From: Oscheius onirici
Taxonomy: Eukaryota > Nematoda > Chromadorea > Rhabditida > Rhabditidae
Direction: 5' to 3'
Length of the DNA stretch: 64,000 bases
NCBI GenBank assembly: GCA_932521025.1
Contig: OW051470.1
Location: 3,644,501-3,708,500, forward strand
Shown piece after piece: positions 32,601 to 44,208 of this stretch (the first letter of the stretch is position 1; each line of letters opens with the position of its first letter). The translations under genes were made by a program, and so were the position numbers. A model generated the notes under the pieces. It saw nothing but the letters and a program-made list of their open reading frames with translations. It made no database searches and was not told where the DNA came from.

Positions 32601-35093
32601 ATGAGGCAGAAATCGGCGGTCTGCCGCGCTATTGCGGTGACCAGCCTTGTCTGGATGATGGCCGTTGTATTTATTCTCTTCTATTTTCTCGATACTGGGT
32701 CCTCTTCATCACGGCCAGGAAATTCGGAACTTTATAGGTACGTTTAATCCTTTTCAGTAGTACACATATCATTTTCAGACCGGAAGAGACGCATCCACGG
32801 CAAATACGTCCAGTTCTTCCTGGCGGATACGGAGGAGGAGCTCCACATGCTCAGCCTATGCATCCTGTGGATCCAGCCATACAACGACAACTTGATTTAC
32901 TTCTCGATGGTTCGTTTTCACTTTGTTCCGTTGAAATTTCCTTTTAGTTCAAGCCTTTAAAGCCCCAGGACTTTTTGGAGAACAGGGAAATGCCGTTGAA
33001 GTACCTCAACATCTGCAAGAAACGAAAGAACAGCGGTTTTTGGAAAATCAGTTCAATGTCGTAGCCAGCGAGCTCATTTCGATCAACAGATCTCTAGCCG
33101 ATTATCGATCAGCCGAGTTTGTTTCTCTTTCACGTTTGGAAATCAAAATTTCAGCTGTAAAAATGCCTTTGAGAATTTTGATATCACGAATCTGCCGAAG
33201 ACATCTATCATTATCGTTTTTCACAATGAAGCTTGGACAACTCTTCTTCGAACACTTCATTCCGTTGTCAACAGGTATTTTATGCAACTTTCAATTGTGT
33301 CAAATCATTTTTCAGGTCACCAAATGAACTTCTCGAAGAAATCATCATGATCGATGATAAATCTGATAGAGATTTTCTCCGTGAGCCACTCAACGAGTAC
33401 GTCCGTCGTTTCCCTGTAAATTTCACTAGCTTTTACTGTTGCAAACAAACATTTATAGATCCCGGTCCATCTTGTTCATTTAGAGCATCGAAGTGGACTG
33501 ATTCAAGCTCGTTTGAAAGGAAGTAGCATGGCGAAGGGAAAGATTCTGCTCTTCCTCGATGCTCACGTCGAAGTAACCGATGGCTGGTTGGAACCTCTCG
33601 TTTCGCGAGTAGCCGAGGATCGAAAACGGGTCGTCGCTCCTATTATCGACGTCATTTCCGGTATATTTTGAGTTAGTTTATGTATTTCACATTTTTAGAC
33701 GACAACTTTGCCTATGTTACTGCTTCCGACACTACATGGGGAGGTTTCAATTGGCACATGAATTTTCGCTGGTATCAAGTACCCAAAAGAGAATTGACCA
33801 GAAGGAAGGATAGAGCTGACCCCATCAGGTTTTTTCCCTAGTTTTTTTTTGTTTACTTCACGGTTTCAGAACGCCAACAATTGCCGGAGGTCTCTTTGCT
33901 ATCGATAAGCAGTTCTTCTACGATATTGGATCTTACGACGAGGGAATGGAAGTCTGGGGAGGAGAAAATCTCGAAATATCCTTCAGAGTTAGTCTATTTT
34001 CTTAATTTTTACATAACTGTCCCTAGGTATGGATGTGCGGAGGTTCACTGGAAATTCACCCCTGTTCTCGAGTTGGGCACGTTTTCCGCAAACAGACTCC
34101 CTATTCTTTCCCCGGAGGAACCGCCAAAGTAATTCACCACAATGCTGCCAGAACTGCTCTGGTCTGGATGGACGATTACAAAGAATTCTTCTTCAAAATG
34201 GTTCCATCCGCAAGACTTGTAGACGCCGGAGATGTCACTGATCGGGTCAAACTAAGAGAAAATCTACAGTGCAAGAACTTCAAATGGTAATTTTTTTAGT
34301 TTGAGCTAAACAGCAAAGTTAAGGTATCTCGAGAACATTTACCAAGAATCGCCTGTTCCGTCAGAGTACAAATCTCTCGGCTGGATTCAGCAGGATCAGA
34401 CAACTCGATGCATTGACACGTTGGGCAAAAAAGACGGCGGTCAGCCTGGAGTAGCCTCTTGTCACGGTTCGGGCGGTAATCAGGTACATTTTTATCAGTC
34501 TCTCTTCTAGTTAACCAAGTTAAAGTATAACCCTTTCAGAACATTCTCTTACTTGGGCCATGGGATAATAATCAGGTAAAAAGGGCAGCCAATTTAGGGA
34601 CTGAGTTTATTTGGCCCGTGGTTCATAAACAGTCAGGTAACTGTTAGGGAAATATCGGTCTTCAATCAATCAAGTTCTCATTCATATCCCTTTTTTGTTC
34701 AAAATATTCGCTTTTCAATGGTTTCGAACGAGCTCCGAACCCGCATGATCCGTATTGTTTTCAGTTGAAGTGTGCTATTTAGGCATGGTCGTTCACCGGA
34801 AAAGGAGAACTTCGAACAGACGATCTCTGCCTCTCATCATCCCCTGCTTTCTCTCTTGGCAACGACTTGAGGCTAGAACGATGCGGCCCTGGAAAAGTCA
34901 ATCCGAAACACGTCTTCATTTACAGAGTAATTTACTTTCGTTTTTCTTGTAAACACTCAAATTTCAGGGACAACAGCTCGTTCACAGTAAAACACAGAAA
35001 TGTGTGACTACCGTCAACCACGATAAACTAGAGCTCGAAGAATGCTCAAATGTTCCGGAACAGCGATGGATGCTGGAGGACTACAAGCCATAA
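32601..35093 (+). CDS. Polypeptide N-acetylgalactosaminyltransferase, GALNT1/13 type
   Basis: This Golgi type II enzyme adds GalNAc to Ser/Thr and starts mucin-type O-glycosylation. A 10-residue cytoplasmic tail is followed by one membrane anchor ([14 protein letters not shown]). The GT-A domain shows [30 protein letters not shown], the metal-binding [15 protein letters not shown], and [20 protein letters not shown], followed by [16 protein letters not shown] ricin-type lectin domain ends the protein ([30 protein letters not shown]). The start was taken at 32601 because [19 protein letters not shown] aligns with the vertebrate GALNT1 start and an acceptor lies just before; an ATG at 32580 is also in frame. 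It resembles C. elegans gly-3. Confidence 0.92.
34540..34636 (+). other. Two candidate cassette exons in the lectin part of the GALNT gene
   Basis: Within the 295-nt intron after GSGGNQ lie two short segments with splice-site-like borders and a length divisible by three. One is 34540-34575 (36 nt, after CCCTTTCAG, before GTAAAA); the other is 34598-34636 (39 nt, after CAATTTAG, before GTAACT). Read in the gene frame they give [12 protein letters not shown] and [13 protein letters not shown], which resemble each other (LxGPW, then NNQ or NSQ). The 22 nt between them is too short for an intron, so they would be mutually exclusive. Confidence 0.35.
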
Positions 35094-35417
35094 TTCTCTC
35101 TGAATTTGTTTAATAATTTTTCTGCGGGTAATATTCCCTTGTGTATGTAGCTTTTTAACCCTTTTTGGCAACTGCTTTCTCTTGTCATTTGTGCCTTTTT
35201 TTGTTTTTATATTAATTTAGCTCTGGTTGTGATGACTGTCGGTTGTGTTTTCTGCACAAAAAGGGCCATCTGTGATTCTCGATTGTGGTTGTGTAATTGG
35301 TATATTTGCTGGGTCATTTCTGAATACGTTCCAGAACTGAATAAAGAGTTTTACTGGTTACTTTTTTTACCTCCTCTGGTTGTTATATCCTTTGTTTATT
35401 GACCTCCAATGGAATGA

Positions 35418-38400
35418 ATGACAAAGATCTTTAGAATGTCGCGAAGTGGTCATTTGGTAGTAGTTCCACGGTCCTTTTACCTTACTAGAAGGAATAATGC
35501 CTGGGTTCACAAATGGAATACGTTCAAAAGATGGCAGGAACTCGACAAGGCCAGGGTTCGTCCTTTTTTTTATTCTATTAAAAAGGTTAGGAACAACACG
35601 CCGAGGAAAAGTATAGACTGAAGAATTTCATCAGACTTCCGACTGGAATGTACATCACACCCGAACGCCCAGAAGATGGTACCCTTTATTCCTTTTCTTC
35701 ATTCAAGTTCATATTCTAGTTTTGCCGAAAAAGGACCGAGCAGATATGACGCGACAAGATATGGGAGCGTTGCCGATGGAATTGTTGACCAATCACACTC
35801 AAATGAGGTTTATTTTTGTCTGTTGTAAAAGAAAGTTTGAATGTTTAGATATCTAGACCATTCGATTGACAACGTGCGTCGATTCAAGAGATATGCACAT
35901 TTTCAACATCTACAATACGACCAGAGAATGATTCCGGAGCGACTTCTCTTTCTCGGACCAGATCTGGCAGCCGCACATTTTCTCGTTCATCGAGGAGCCG
36001 CCATCAAGTTCGTCGGCGACGAGACCTGGTACAAACAGAATGAGAAAAAGGTTTATTTTCTCCCTTTTTTTGTTATACTTTAAATATTGTTTAGGGATAC
36101 AGATTGCCTGGCAGAAAAGTTCCCGGTCTCTATCTCGAAGCCATTGATGCATCTGGCACGGAACTCATGTTTGAAGGTAACCTCATTTTACTTGACAATT
36201 AACCAGCCGTGCTGTCGCCGCCTTTTCGTTTGATGTTCCCTGTGGATCTCTATAACTGGTATCATACCCAGTAGTAGCTTGTTCAAGTCTTTGTGACACT
36301 AATCTCTTGATAGGGTTCAACTTGTTCGGGGTGGATTTGGCCTTGCCTTTCATTAGTGCGAAACGCGTTTAGCCTAAAATCGCGCGTAGCGCGCGTCAAC
36401 AGCATTTTCAGGTTTCGGGACCGAGTGTATCGGATTCAGCGTAAAAAGTTACCCCTAAAAACATATTTTCAAAGAAGTTGGTGGAAGAAAAAAAAAGTTA
36501 GCCAAAATATTCTGTTTTCAAAACGTCTCCCGTCCGGCGTCCTGTGTACGTGATTTGCGCTTTCATTTTTCACCCAATCGGTCTGAAAATTTACATACCC
36601 ATGTAACTTTTCCGACTCTACAGGAGGATTCTTTTCGATTTGGGACCCGGATCATACACCTCACTCCCTGCATTTTCAGACAGAAAAATTTCGACGAAAA
36701 AGTTAGTGTATTGCTAAGGGTCGCTACTCCACCCACACGACCCGGGTTCGATTCCACCCTGCTGTAAAATTTTTTGCCAAAATGTTTTGAGTAGAAAATG
36801 ACTTTTAATACGCTTTAGGAACTTTTACTGATCACAATAGCAATTAAAGCGCAAGAGCAAAAGGTGTTGTTTTAGTCAAGCCATGTTGATAAGGCAAGTC
36901 GCTGTAATTTTAAATACGACAGAGTATAGTAGATCCATGAACATACTGTCGTCCTATAAGTGGCACTGGGTTTACGTAGGCTTTCCAAATTACTAGGTGC
37001 AAAGTCCTTCTGATCACAGAGGTCTCGAAAGATAGGGATATATGTCGTAACTAAGAACAACACCCCTAAGCGCTGGCAAGATATCCTATCCAAGCACCAC
37101 ACTCAATTAGGTCCTGGTCTGGTGTCGATCCAGTCTTTCTAGTGTCAAATTGACATCGGTGGGATACGATCCGGTCTCTCTGGTCTGGGTGTAAAAAAAT
37201 GAACTGGACCGTGTCAAAATGACCGGACAGCGACCGATCGCCATCACTTTTTGCTAGTATATAAAGGATTACTATGCGTAAATACTATGAATTTTGACAA
37301 AAAGGGAACATATCTGGATCTGTGAAAAAGTGGATTCTTTGAAGAGAAAGGGATTTGCCTTTGCAACCGGCAAATCCTCTGTCGGCGCTAAACATTGTTC
37401 ACTTGCTAATTTTTGAATGTTGGTCAAACTTGCTGAGTTTTCTTCGCTGTTACAATTTGGTTTCCTGGCAGACGATAATAGTGTGATTCTATGAGAAAAG
37501 ACGAGGATTTGACTTTTGTAAGAACTATTGTTCACTTTTTGTCCAGTTGCGTAGTTCAAACTATAAGTACAAAAGAAAAGAACAAAAGTATTGTTCTCTT
37601 TTTGTCCGGTTGAATTCAGTAAAACATGGGGCAAAGGCAAATCCCTTTCTCTTTAAAGAATCCACTTTTTCACAGATCCAGATATGTTCAGGCTTTGACA
37701 ACTTGCACGATCTGCGCCATCTTCGAATGTTACGTTTGGCCGCCTGTCCTTTTGTCGATGACTGGACTCTGAGCCGAATCGGCGGCATGATGGAGAACCT
37801 GGAACTGTTGGACTTGTCAGGATGTCAACGGATCACTTCCAAAGGTCTTATGGCCCTGAAGCACATGAAAAATCTGAAATATCTCCGATTGGAGGGGATC
37901 GATGCCAAAGTTAGCCTTTTTAGGGAAAGATTCATATGTTAACTTCAGAACATTGGAAAGTCGGCGCTGCTTTTGGAAGAAGTCTGTCCGAAACTCACCA
38001 TTTTGGGTGTAGATTACGAGGATCAAATGAAACTCTTGGAGGTAGAAACACGTCTTCTGGAAGATCCGAATGTTGTCCAAGATGCCAAAGGAAACGTTTT
38101 TGCTGAGGATAACACTGGACGTCTTTTCTATATTGGAGGAAATATCAACGAAAGACCGGCAGTCTGTGACAACGACAAACCTTTGATGACCAGCACTGTC
38201 AAGAGGTAACATTAACTTTAAGTTGTTAGACTAGATTCTTCCAGAGAGATTCCCGAGATGAGTGATCAAGAATTCGACAGAATAGACTTGTTGGCTGGCG
38301 GCAAATTGAGACATCTTCTAGTGGGATCTCCGAGTGGATACGAGTGGAATGAGACTGTAATTATCTATTTTTGAGTGCATTTTACCAAATTTTAGACGGA

Positions 38401-38658
38401 AACAATCCTGCAATCGAATGCCAAATGGGATAAGAAAGACGGAATTGAGACGGATTCAAAGATGCTACCAGAGTCGCAACGACCAAGAGTAAACAACTTC
38501 TCTTTTTTTTACAGCCAATTCAGTTACAACCGGAAGAAAATGTCAGTTTATTGGAAACGGAGCGACTGAAGTTCCTCCGAGAGTCTAGTGAAGAGTGGAA
38601 AGATCTGGAACGAACGCTAATCGAGGGTGAAAAGAAGAGAGTCAACGACAGCTCATAA
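35418..38658 (+). CDS. DMAC2/ATP5S-like mitochondrial leucine-rich-repeat protein
   Basis: The N terminus is basic and hydroxylated, suitable for mitochondrial import; an ATG at 35436 is an alternative start. The middle shows DHSIDNVRRFKRYAHFQHLQ and LFLGPDLAAAHFLVHRGAAI. A short leucine-rich repeat region follows: LHDLRHLRMLRLAACPFVDD and LELLDLSGCQRITSKGLMAL. This is the DMAC2/ATP5S pattern; DMAC2 helps assemble the distal membrane arm of complex I. A C-terminal charged extension ends in EGEKKRVNDSS. Intron 36178-37691 is about 1.5 kb and contains an inverted repeat. The last intron (38489-38514) is only 26 nt. It starts 325 nt after the GALNT stop and 72 nt after that gene's AATAAA. Confidence 0.78.
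37307..37688. repeat. Inverted repeat reaching the 3' splice site of the DMAC2-like gene
   Basis: Arms of 58 bp (37307-37364 and 37631-37688) are inverted copies with one or two changes; the outer end is AACATATCTGGATC and its complement. The right arm contains the pyrimidine tract and ends three bases before the AG that opens the exon at 37692. Smaller related pieces (GTTCACTTTTTGTCC) lie in the loop. It is probably a fold-back element inserted at the exon edge. Confidence 0.6.
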
Positions 38659-38745
38659 GCGGGTTAATTTTTGGATTTTAGATTGTTAGAAAATAAAGAC
38701 ACATAGAGTTTATTTGAATGAGTCTGTTTTCGTAGTAGAATCCCA

Positions 38746-39900
38746 TCAAATTATGGCATTGTGATTGTACTGAGGGTCTCTTTCAGTCGACTTACAGCTG
38801 CACAGCTCCGTGGAACAAAAAGGATGGGCGTAACTGCACTTGTCAGCCATCGTCCGACATTTGGGAAAGTACTGGCAGATGATTCTTGGATGCCAAAACA
38901 GACAATTCTCTCTCCCGTGGTCCTTCTTCTCGAAATCGGGACATTGTGCACTATATTTCACTGGTTTTGATAAATGCTCAGTTCTTGTGGCCTTTTTGAC
39001 AACTTTCATCGCTTTCAATTCTGTCCCGATCGGAACTTGCCTTTTCACCAGCAATTCTTTCGGTTCGAAAGTTTTTAAAGCTCCAATTTCTTGCAGAACC
39101 GCGTGAAACTGTTTGTCTGACCAGGGAATAGATTTCTGGATAAAGTCATAAAAATTCAGATCGGAGAATTGATCCTGATATTTCCGAGCAGTTTGTGGCC
39201 ATTTGGATCCCGTTGTAGTCCGAAACCATTGAAGTATTTGATCGAGAATTTCGTCGTCCAGCGGAGTCATCGAAAAAGATTCTTCGACTGAACAGTTTGA
39301 CAACTCGATTCTCTTGGACTCGACATGTACGGGCAGTTCGAAACTCCTGCTTCCCAACTGGAAAAGATGTCTTCGGGCCTCGGGCGGATAGAAAACTATC
39401 AGTTTCCAGCCGAACATTTTCAGATTTTCCAGGAGCTTGTAGACGGGAGATCCTGCTATCAGCACAATGGTTCCCGGATAGGGATACTGGGCTGCGTAGA
39501 GACGAATTTTGTCGCAACCCCATCGTTCCAATTAATCAACCGACACGATCTGAAGTTCCGAGTTCTGAAATAAGACTGACTACAGCTCAAGAGGCATTTT
39601 ACCGGTAAAAGACGAATATGGTTCGTCAGATACGGAGAAGTTCGTCTCTGATCCAAAAAGACTACCCACTTCGTGAAGGGAACAGTCAAACGTTCTTTTA
39701 CCTGAATTCTTCGGTTGTTATAGGCTGAAGTGAACTTACCCATTCGTAGAGAATGCCAATGGTGAATGAGGCTATGGGCACGGAGCCATAGCAGTGGAAG
39801 ACAACTGTTGGGCGAGGAAAAGACGGAACTATTGAGAGGACGATAAAGCGAAGGTAACTCTCCTGTAGCGAGCATGAGGTTTCTTTGTTTCGATTGCCAT
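38746..39900 (-). CDS. Putative NYN-like plus CCCH zinc-finger protein
   Basis: The C-terminal 200 residues form one exon. They end with two cysteine-histidine fingers, CPDFEKKDHGRENCLFWH and CQYFPKCRTMADKCSYAH, then CSTELCSC. Upstream exons join in phase to give VVFHCYGSVPIASF, WVVFLDQRRTSPYLTNHI and, across an intron with acceptor GCAGCCCAG, SYPYPGTIVLIAGSPVYKL and GWKLIVFYPPEARRHLFQLG. The order of strands and the LIAGSP loop resemble a NYN (PIN-like nuclease) domain, but the catalytic Asp set is not clearly complete. The 5' end could not be fixed; the start lies near or above 39875. It follows the TOG gene by about 200 nt on the same strand. Confidence 0.5.
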
Positions 39901-40113
39901 GAAGTTCTTTTTATGCGCTTTTAGAACTTGGTAGCTGTTAACTTTGAGAAAGGTTACCGTATTTCTTGATTGAGGCGCGGACAATAAACTTCTCCGTTTC
40001 TCTTTTTTTTTCATAAACTCTTTTTAAAAGGTTCATATAATATAAATGAATAAAAGTGATTTCATAAGAGAAAAAGACCCGTCAAAATAATACAAGTAAA
40101 TAAAAAATCTAAC

Positions 40114-43100
40114 TAGGCCTGAGATTCCTTGCTGAACGATGCCTGACGGGACATCGGACGAGATCCGGGTCGCGACCTGGGACGAGGAATGCCGGTAGAT
40201 ACGGAAGAGGAAGGCGGTCTGATATTGGAGGGAGCGGGAATTCGGCCTGAACAGAATGTTCAGCAAAAAAAGAAAAGACAAGTACTATTGAGAGATGCGA
40301 TCGTCGGGATGTTGGAAGTTGTATGACCAATCTGTACTGGACGAGAAGGAACAGGTCTGGACGCGCTGGAAGACAAGGCGGACTGTCTGCTTGGAGCAAG
40401 GGATTGACGAGTAGCCAACGTAACACCTAAACGACCCAATTAAAGAAACTCTATAACATTTACCTGTTTTAGGAGTGGGGGCAGTCGCTGGGCGAGTAGA
40501 ATTGTTCACGGCGGACTTGATAGGAATTGAACGAGACGGCGTCGGTCGAGCCGTCAGAAGAAGCGGTCTAGCACTGGGGGTTGTTTTGACGGCTGGAACT
40601 GGCCAAGAAAGCACTTTGACAGGAGTTGAACGGACGGACGGAGTTTTGATCGGAGTAGGCGGTATTTTGACCGCTGTGGCACGCTGGGAAGCAGACTTCA
40701 GAACCGGTCTAATGGCAGGAGCGACCGTTTTCGGGGCAGGACGAGCCTTGAATGGAGCTAGCTTCTCTTTGTTCAGAGCAGTTAATGGCTTCTAGAGAAA
40801 CTAGAGAATAGTTATTCGAATAGCTTACCTTGGCCTCTCCATTAGTAGCAGCATTCTTGGCTCCTTCGTACAACTTTTTGAATATCATATGAGCTGCTGG
40901 AATAAGCGTCGTCTCTTCAGCCTTCATCTTTTCGAAAATTTCCTCTACCTATAATGTAGCTTATAGGATATTTTGAGAGGGATTACCTTTTTATGTTTGA
41001 GACTATCACTAGAAACTTCTGGAAACAGCGTGGGAATGGCTGACGCGCTCAGACAACGAGAAGTAGCTGCTACGACTCTGGAAGCGCTGTCACGAACTTC
41101 GGCATCGCCGTCAGAGCAGCATTTCTGGATAGAAGCTGCCCACTGTTTCAAATCTGCCAATGGGAGCGTGTTCCGATCGTGTTTGAGGATGAGACGACTG
41201 AGGAAGAGACATGTCTGGCTACGAGTTTGAGGGTTTTTACTCGTCAGGCCTCCGTCTACTTCTTCTATATATGACGAGGATCTCACCTAAAAATGCATAT
41301 TCGCAGAAAATCGCCAGATCATACTGTGAGAGATACAGCATCTGCAGTTGCTGCGTATTCCTTCCGACAAATCTCCTTTTTCTCTTTCAGTCTTTCGAAG
41401 CAGATGGATAAAAGTTTCGGAGAGTAGGTGGAAAAATCGTGACGAAGACCATTTACAATTCCTGTGAGACATTTAGCTGCTGCCGTGGCCACATTCACAT
41501 TGGTATCGGTGGCCAAATCCTTCATCAGTTCTTCAATAAATTCGGACAATCCGCTTGTCTTCTCCAGTCGTGGCTCGCACTCCAATTCTTTGAGCACGGC
41601 AGAAATTAGCTCTTTCCTATCTTGCCACTTTTTGGAAGTCAGCTGAAATTGGAAACTGTTGAGATATGTGTGACACAGGCTTGTTGAAAACCTGCGCTGC
41701 GCCGCGGCCAGGTTGGACTTTGCGGCGGGCTAAAAAATTCATTTCGCATTTTTTTCTGATTTTTTTTGTTTCCAAATACGTCCCCCGATTAGATTTAGTT
41801 TTGTCATCAGAAAAATTGGAAGAAAATCGAAAACTGACAATGAAAATCGAAGAAAACTGCTATTTTTACCGAATTTCGTCAAAAAACCGCATTTTCTTCT
41901 ATTTTTGTCGTCAGTTTTCGATTTCCTTTTTTTCTGATGACAAAACTAAATCTAATCGGGGGACGTATTTGGAAACAAAGAAAATCAGAAAAAAATGCGA
42001 AATGAATTTTTTTTAGCCCGCCGCAAAGTCCAACCTGGCCGCAGCGCAGCTCAACAAGCCTGGTGTGATACAATACCTTCTCATTCCAGTCATTCGGCAT
42101 TTTTGACATCAGATTGATCGGATCTTTCAGTGTCCAGGAATCAATGGCTTCAACCGAAACAGCAGCAGTTTCGAATGAACTCGAAGCGACATCATCAGTC
42201 GAAGACAAGCTCTGGTCATTCTGAGCGGCGGCAACACCACGCTCGGCCTGTTCCTGTTTCCATTCTTCCGTTGCCTTTGCACATGCTGTGTCAATCTAAA
42301 TGTCTATGAATGAGAGAAAACGGGTAATAGTTCGGCAGGCAACCCCGTTCGTTTGAATTTTTGCGCGGGCTTTCTCAAACTGGCTATTTTATGGTTTCTA
42401 GCTATTTTCCACCTACTATTTCACTTTCTTGTTGCTTTTATCGAACTCAGCGCGTAAAAGAACCCCCTAGACACTGAATTCACGCAGAAATTTACACGCT
42501 GAGTTCGATAAAAGCAACAAGAAAGTGAAATAGTGGGTGGAAAATAGCTAAAAACGATAAAATAGCCAGTTTGAGCGCGAAATTCAAACGAAAGGGGTTG
42601 CCTGCCGAACTATTACCAGAAAACGAATTAAAGCTACCTTTTCAATCTTGGCTTTATCTGCAATGAGAGGCTGAATAAGTGTCGAAATTCCGTCTCCGAG
42701 AAGCCTCTTCGCTGATCCGATCGAAGAGCAAGCACAATCACGCGTGGCTGGATCAGGATCACTGGCTAGCTTGACCAGAATAGGAAGAACGGCCTTTAAA
42801 AAGTCGATGGGAGGTTTGTTTTGACGTTTGAAATAGCGGTAGAGGAAGTCGCTGATAGTTCTTTTCATCTCAGGAGAGGTGGCTTTTTGTAGTTGCTCGA
42901 CGACGTCTTTGGAGATTTTTGACGAATCACACTAAAATGGATTAATTTGAATGGTTGAACCAAAATTCTGACCCATCCCGTCACAGAATCAAGAGCAGCG
43001 CCGACGTGTTCTCGAACCGGAACCTTCTTGTCTTTTGACTTTTCCAGAATACTTGGCAGCATCATTGGGACGAAGCCGGTGAACTTGTCGCGAAGACCTT

Positions 43101-43391
43101 CTGATACCATCTCCACGACTTTCAGTGCTGCCATAACAACTTGAATGTTACTGTCCGTTTTGAGGATTTTGCGTAGATTGTCCATCAGCTCGCCGTAAAT
43201 TGATAGACTGGACGTGGAGAGACGCGGATTCGCGCTGATGATTTGGGTTAATTTCTAGAGAAAAAGGTTGAAAGCAATTGTGAGAACGATACCTCTAGAG
43301 CCTCTTTCCTCTCTGACCATTTTGTGGATGTTACAGTAGCGTGGTCAGTCCACAGGGAGAGGACGTTTACTTCGTCTGCTATCTCCCACAT
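40114..43391 (-). CDS. XMAP215/ch-TOG-type microtubule polymerase (ZYG-9-like)
   Basis: Two TOG arrays of HEAT repeats are visible. The first runs from TKWSERKEALE through VVMAALKVVEMVSEGLRDKF and VPVREHVGAALDSV to TRDCACSSIGSAKRLLG. The second runs from KKWQDRKELISAVLKEL through ATAAAKCLTGIVNGLRHDF to DGDAEVRDSASRVVAATSR. The C-terminal 200 residues are basic Pro/Ser/Thr/Arg-rich, suitable for microtubule lattice binding. TOG proteins bind tubulin and speed plus-end growth; the C. elegans orthologue ZYG-9 acts at spindle poles. The start ATG lies 6 nt after TTTTTCAG, so trans-splicing is likely. Two introns carry MITEs. Two arrays instead of the three in ZYG-9 make it rather short. Confidence 0.82.
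41676..42062. mobile_element. hAT-like fold-back MITE, copy 2, intronic
   Basis: It is 387 bp, nearly identical to the element at 2690-3073, with the same CAGGCTTGTTGA ends. The flanking 8-bp duplication is GTGTGACA on the left (41668-41675) and GTGTGATA on the right (42063-42070), differing by one base. It lies between two coding exons of the TOG gene. Confidence 0.78.
42323..42617. mobile_element. Second MITE family with 8-bp duplication, intronic
   Basis: It is 295 bp with ends GGTAATAGTTCGGCAGGCAA and its complement, arms of over 100 bp, and a perfect 8-bp target duplication AGAAAACG (42315-42322 and 42618-42625). It lies in the next intron of the same TOG gene. No coding capacity. The 8-bp duplication allows hAT, P or Merlin type; the ends do not decide. 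Confidence 0.75.
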
Positions 43392-44208
43392 CGACGCTGA
43401 AAAACAACACATTTCATGTATTTTGTGAAGCTTTTCGAAAATTTGATAGAAAAAGAACACGGTAGTGAAACAAAGACCACCACACACGGCTGCGCATTTT
43501 TGACATCGCTCTAACGAGCGGGCCAAAAATCTATGAACGGTGACTTTGAATCAACTCGAAGCTACATAAATACATGGAGTTTAGAAAAGAAATAACGCAC
43601 AATCTTGGGAAGCTGTTTGCTACTTGTAGCGGCAGAAATCTAACACATTGGAAAAGGAAAACTCAAACGATTTGCAAGAAGTTTGAGAGAAAACGACAAA
43701 CAGAACGAGAAGATTGCTGCTTCGCGCCTATGCAGTTTTGAAACCCGACGGTAAAAATGGGCGCCATCATTTATTCCGATTCAAAAAACGGCAACGGTTA
43801 TGTCTCGTCAGGATTGCCTTCTGCGTCAACAATGAGGAAGTAAGTTCGTTGTTACTGTTACCGAAAACACAAATAAAAACAATGAAAACCGTTTGAAAAA
43901 AGTCTCTTGACTATCCACTGTGCTTACGTTTCATCCGGTTTCAAGTAACCAGCCATTTTCCATTCGCACTTTCTGCCTCTATTTCGCAATCGAGCGCGCT
44001 GAGAGCGTGTTGTCCCCGACGTCATTGCCAAGAGTGAATCATAGATAGCGCTTTCTGGTGCTAGCCTCGTTTGCCTCGTCACTTTATGTCTATTCTGTTC
44101 ATTTTCTCCACTGTCTCTCTTTAATTTTCGATAGCAAAGAAAATACACTCTATTGGCAAAATATGTTGTCAACAGATTTGTTTATCGACGTTTATTTGCA
44201 TTTTCAGA
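43392..44208. other. Divergent promoter region between TOG gene and ALIX gene
   Basis: About 0.8 kb without a convincing exon. On the minus strand a short frame MAGYLKPDET ends at a GTAAGC donor and could be a first exon, but no downstream exon was confirmed. The right end carries the ATTTTCAG acceptor just before the ALIX start. Confidence 0.35.

Noticed and set aside
36690-36765. tRNA-like B box GGGTTCGATTCC
   Set aside because: No matching A box, anticodon stem or pairing acceptor stem was found upstream at the required distance, and the T stem does not pair. It may be a decayed tRNA-derived fragment.
43690-43970. Possible two-exon minus-strand mini-gene starting MAGYLKPDET
   Set aside because: The donor is good but the continuation depends on an arbitrary acceptor and gives fewer than 40 residues with no family match.
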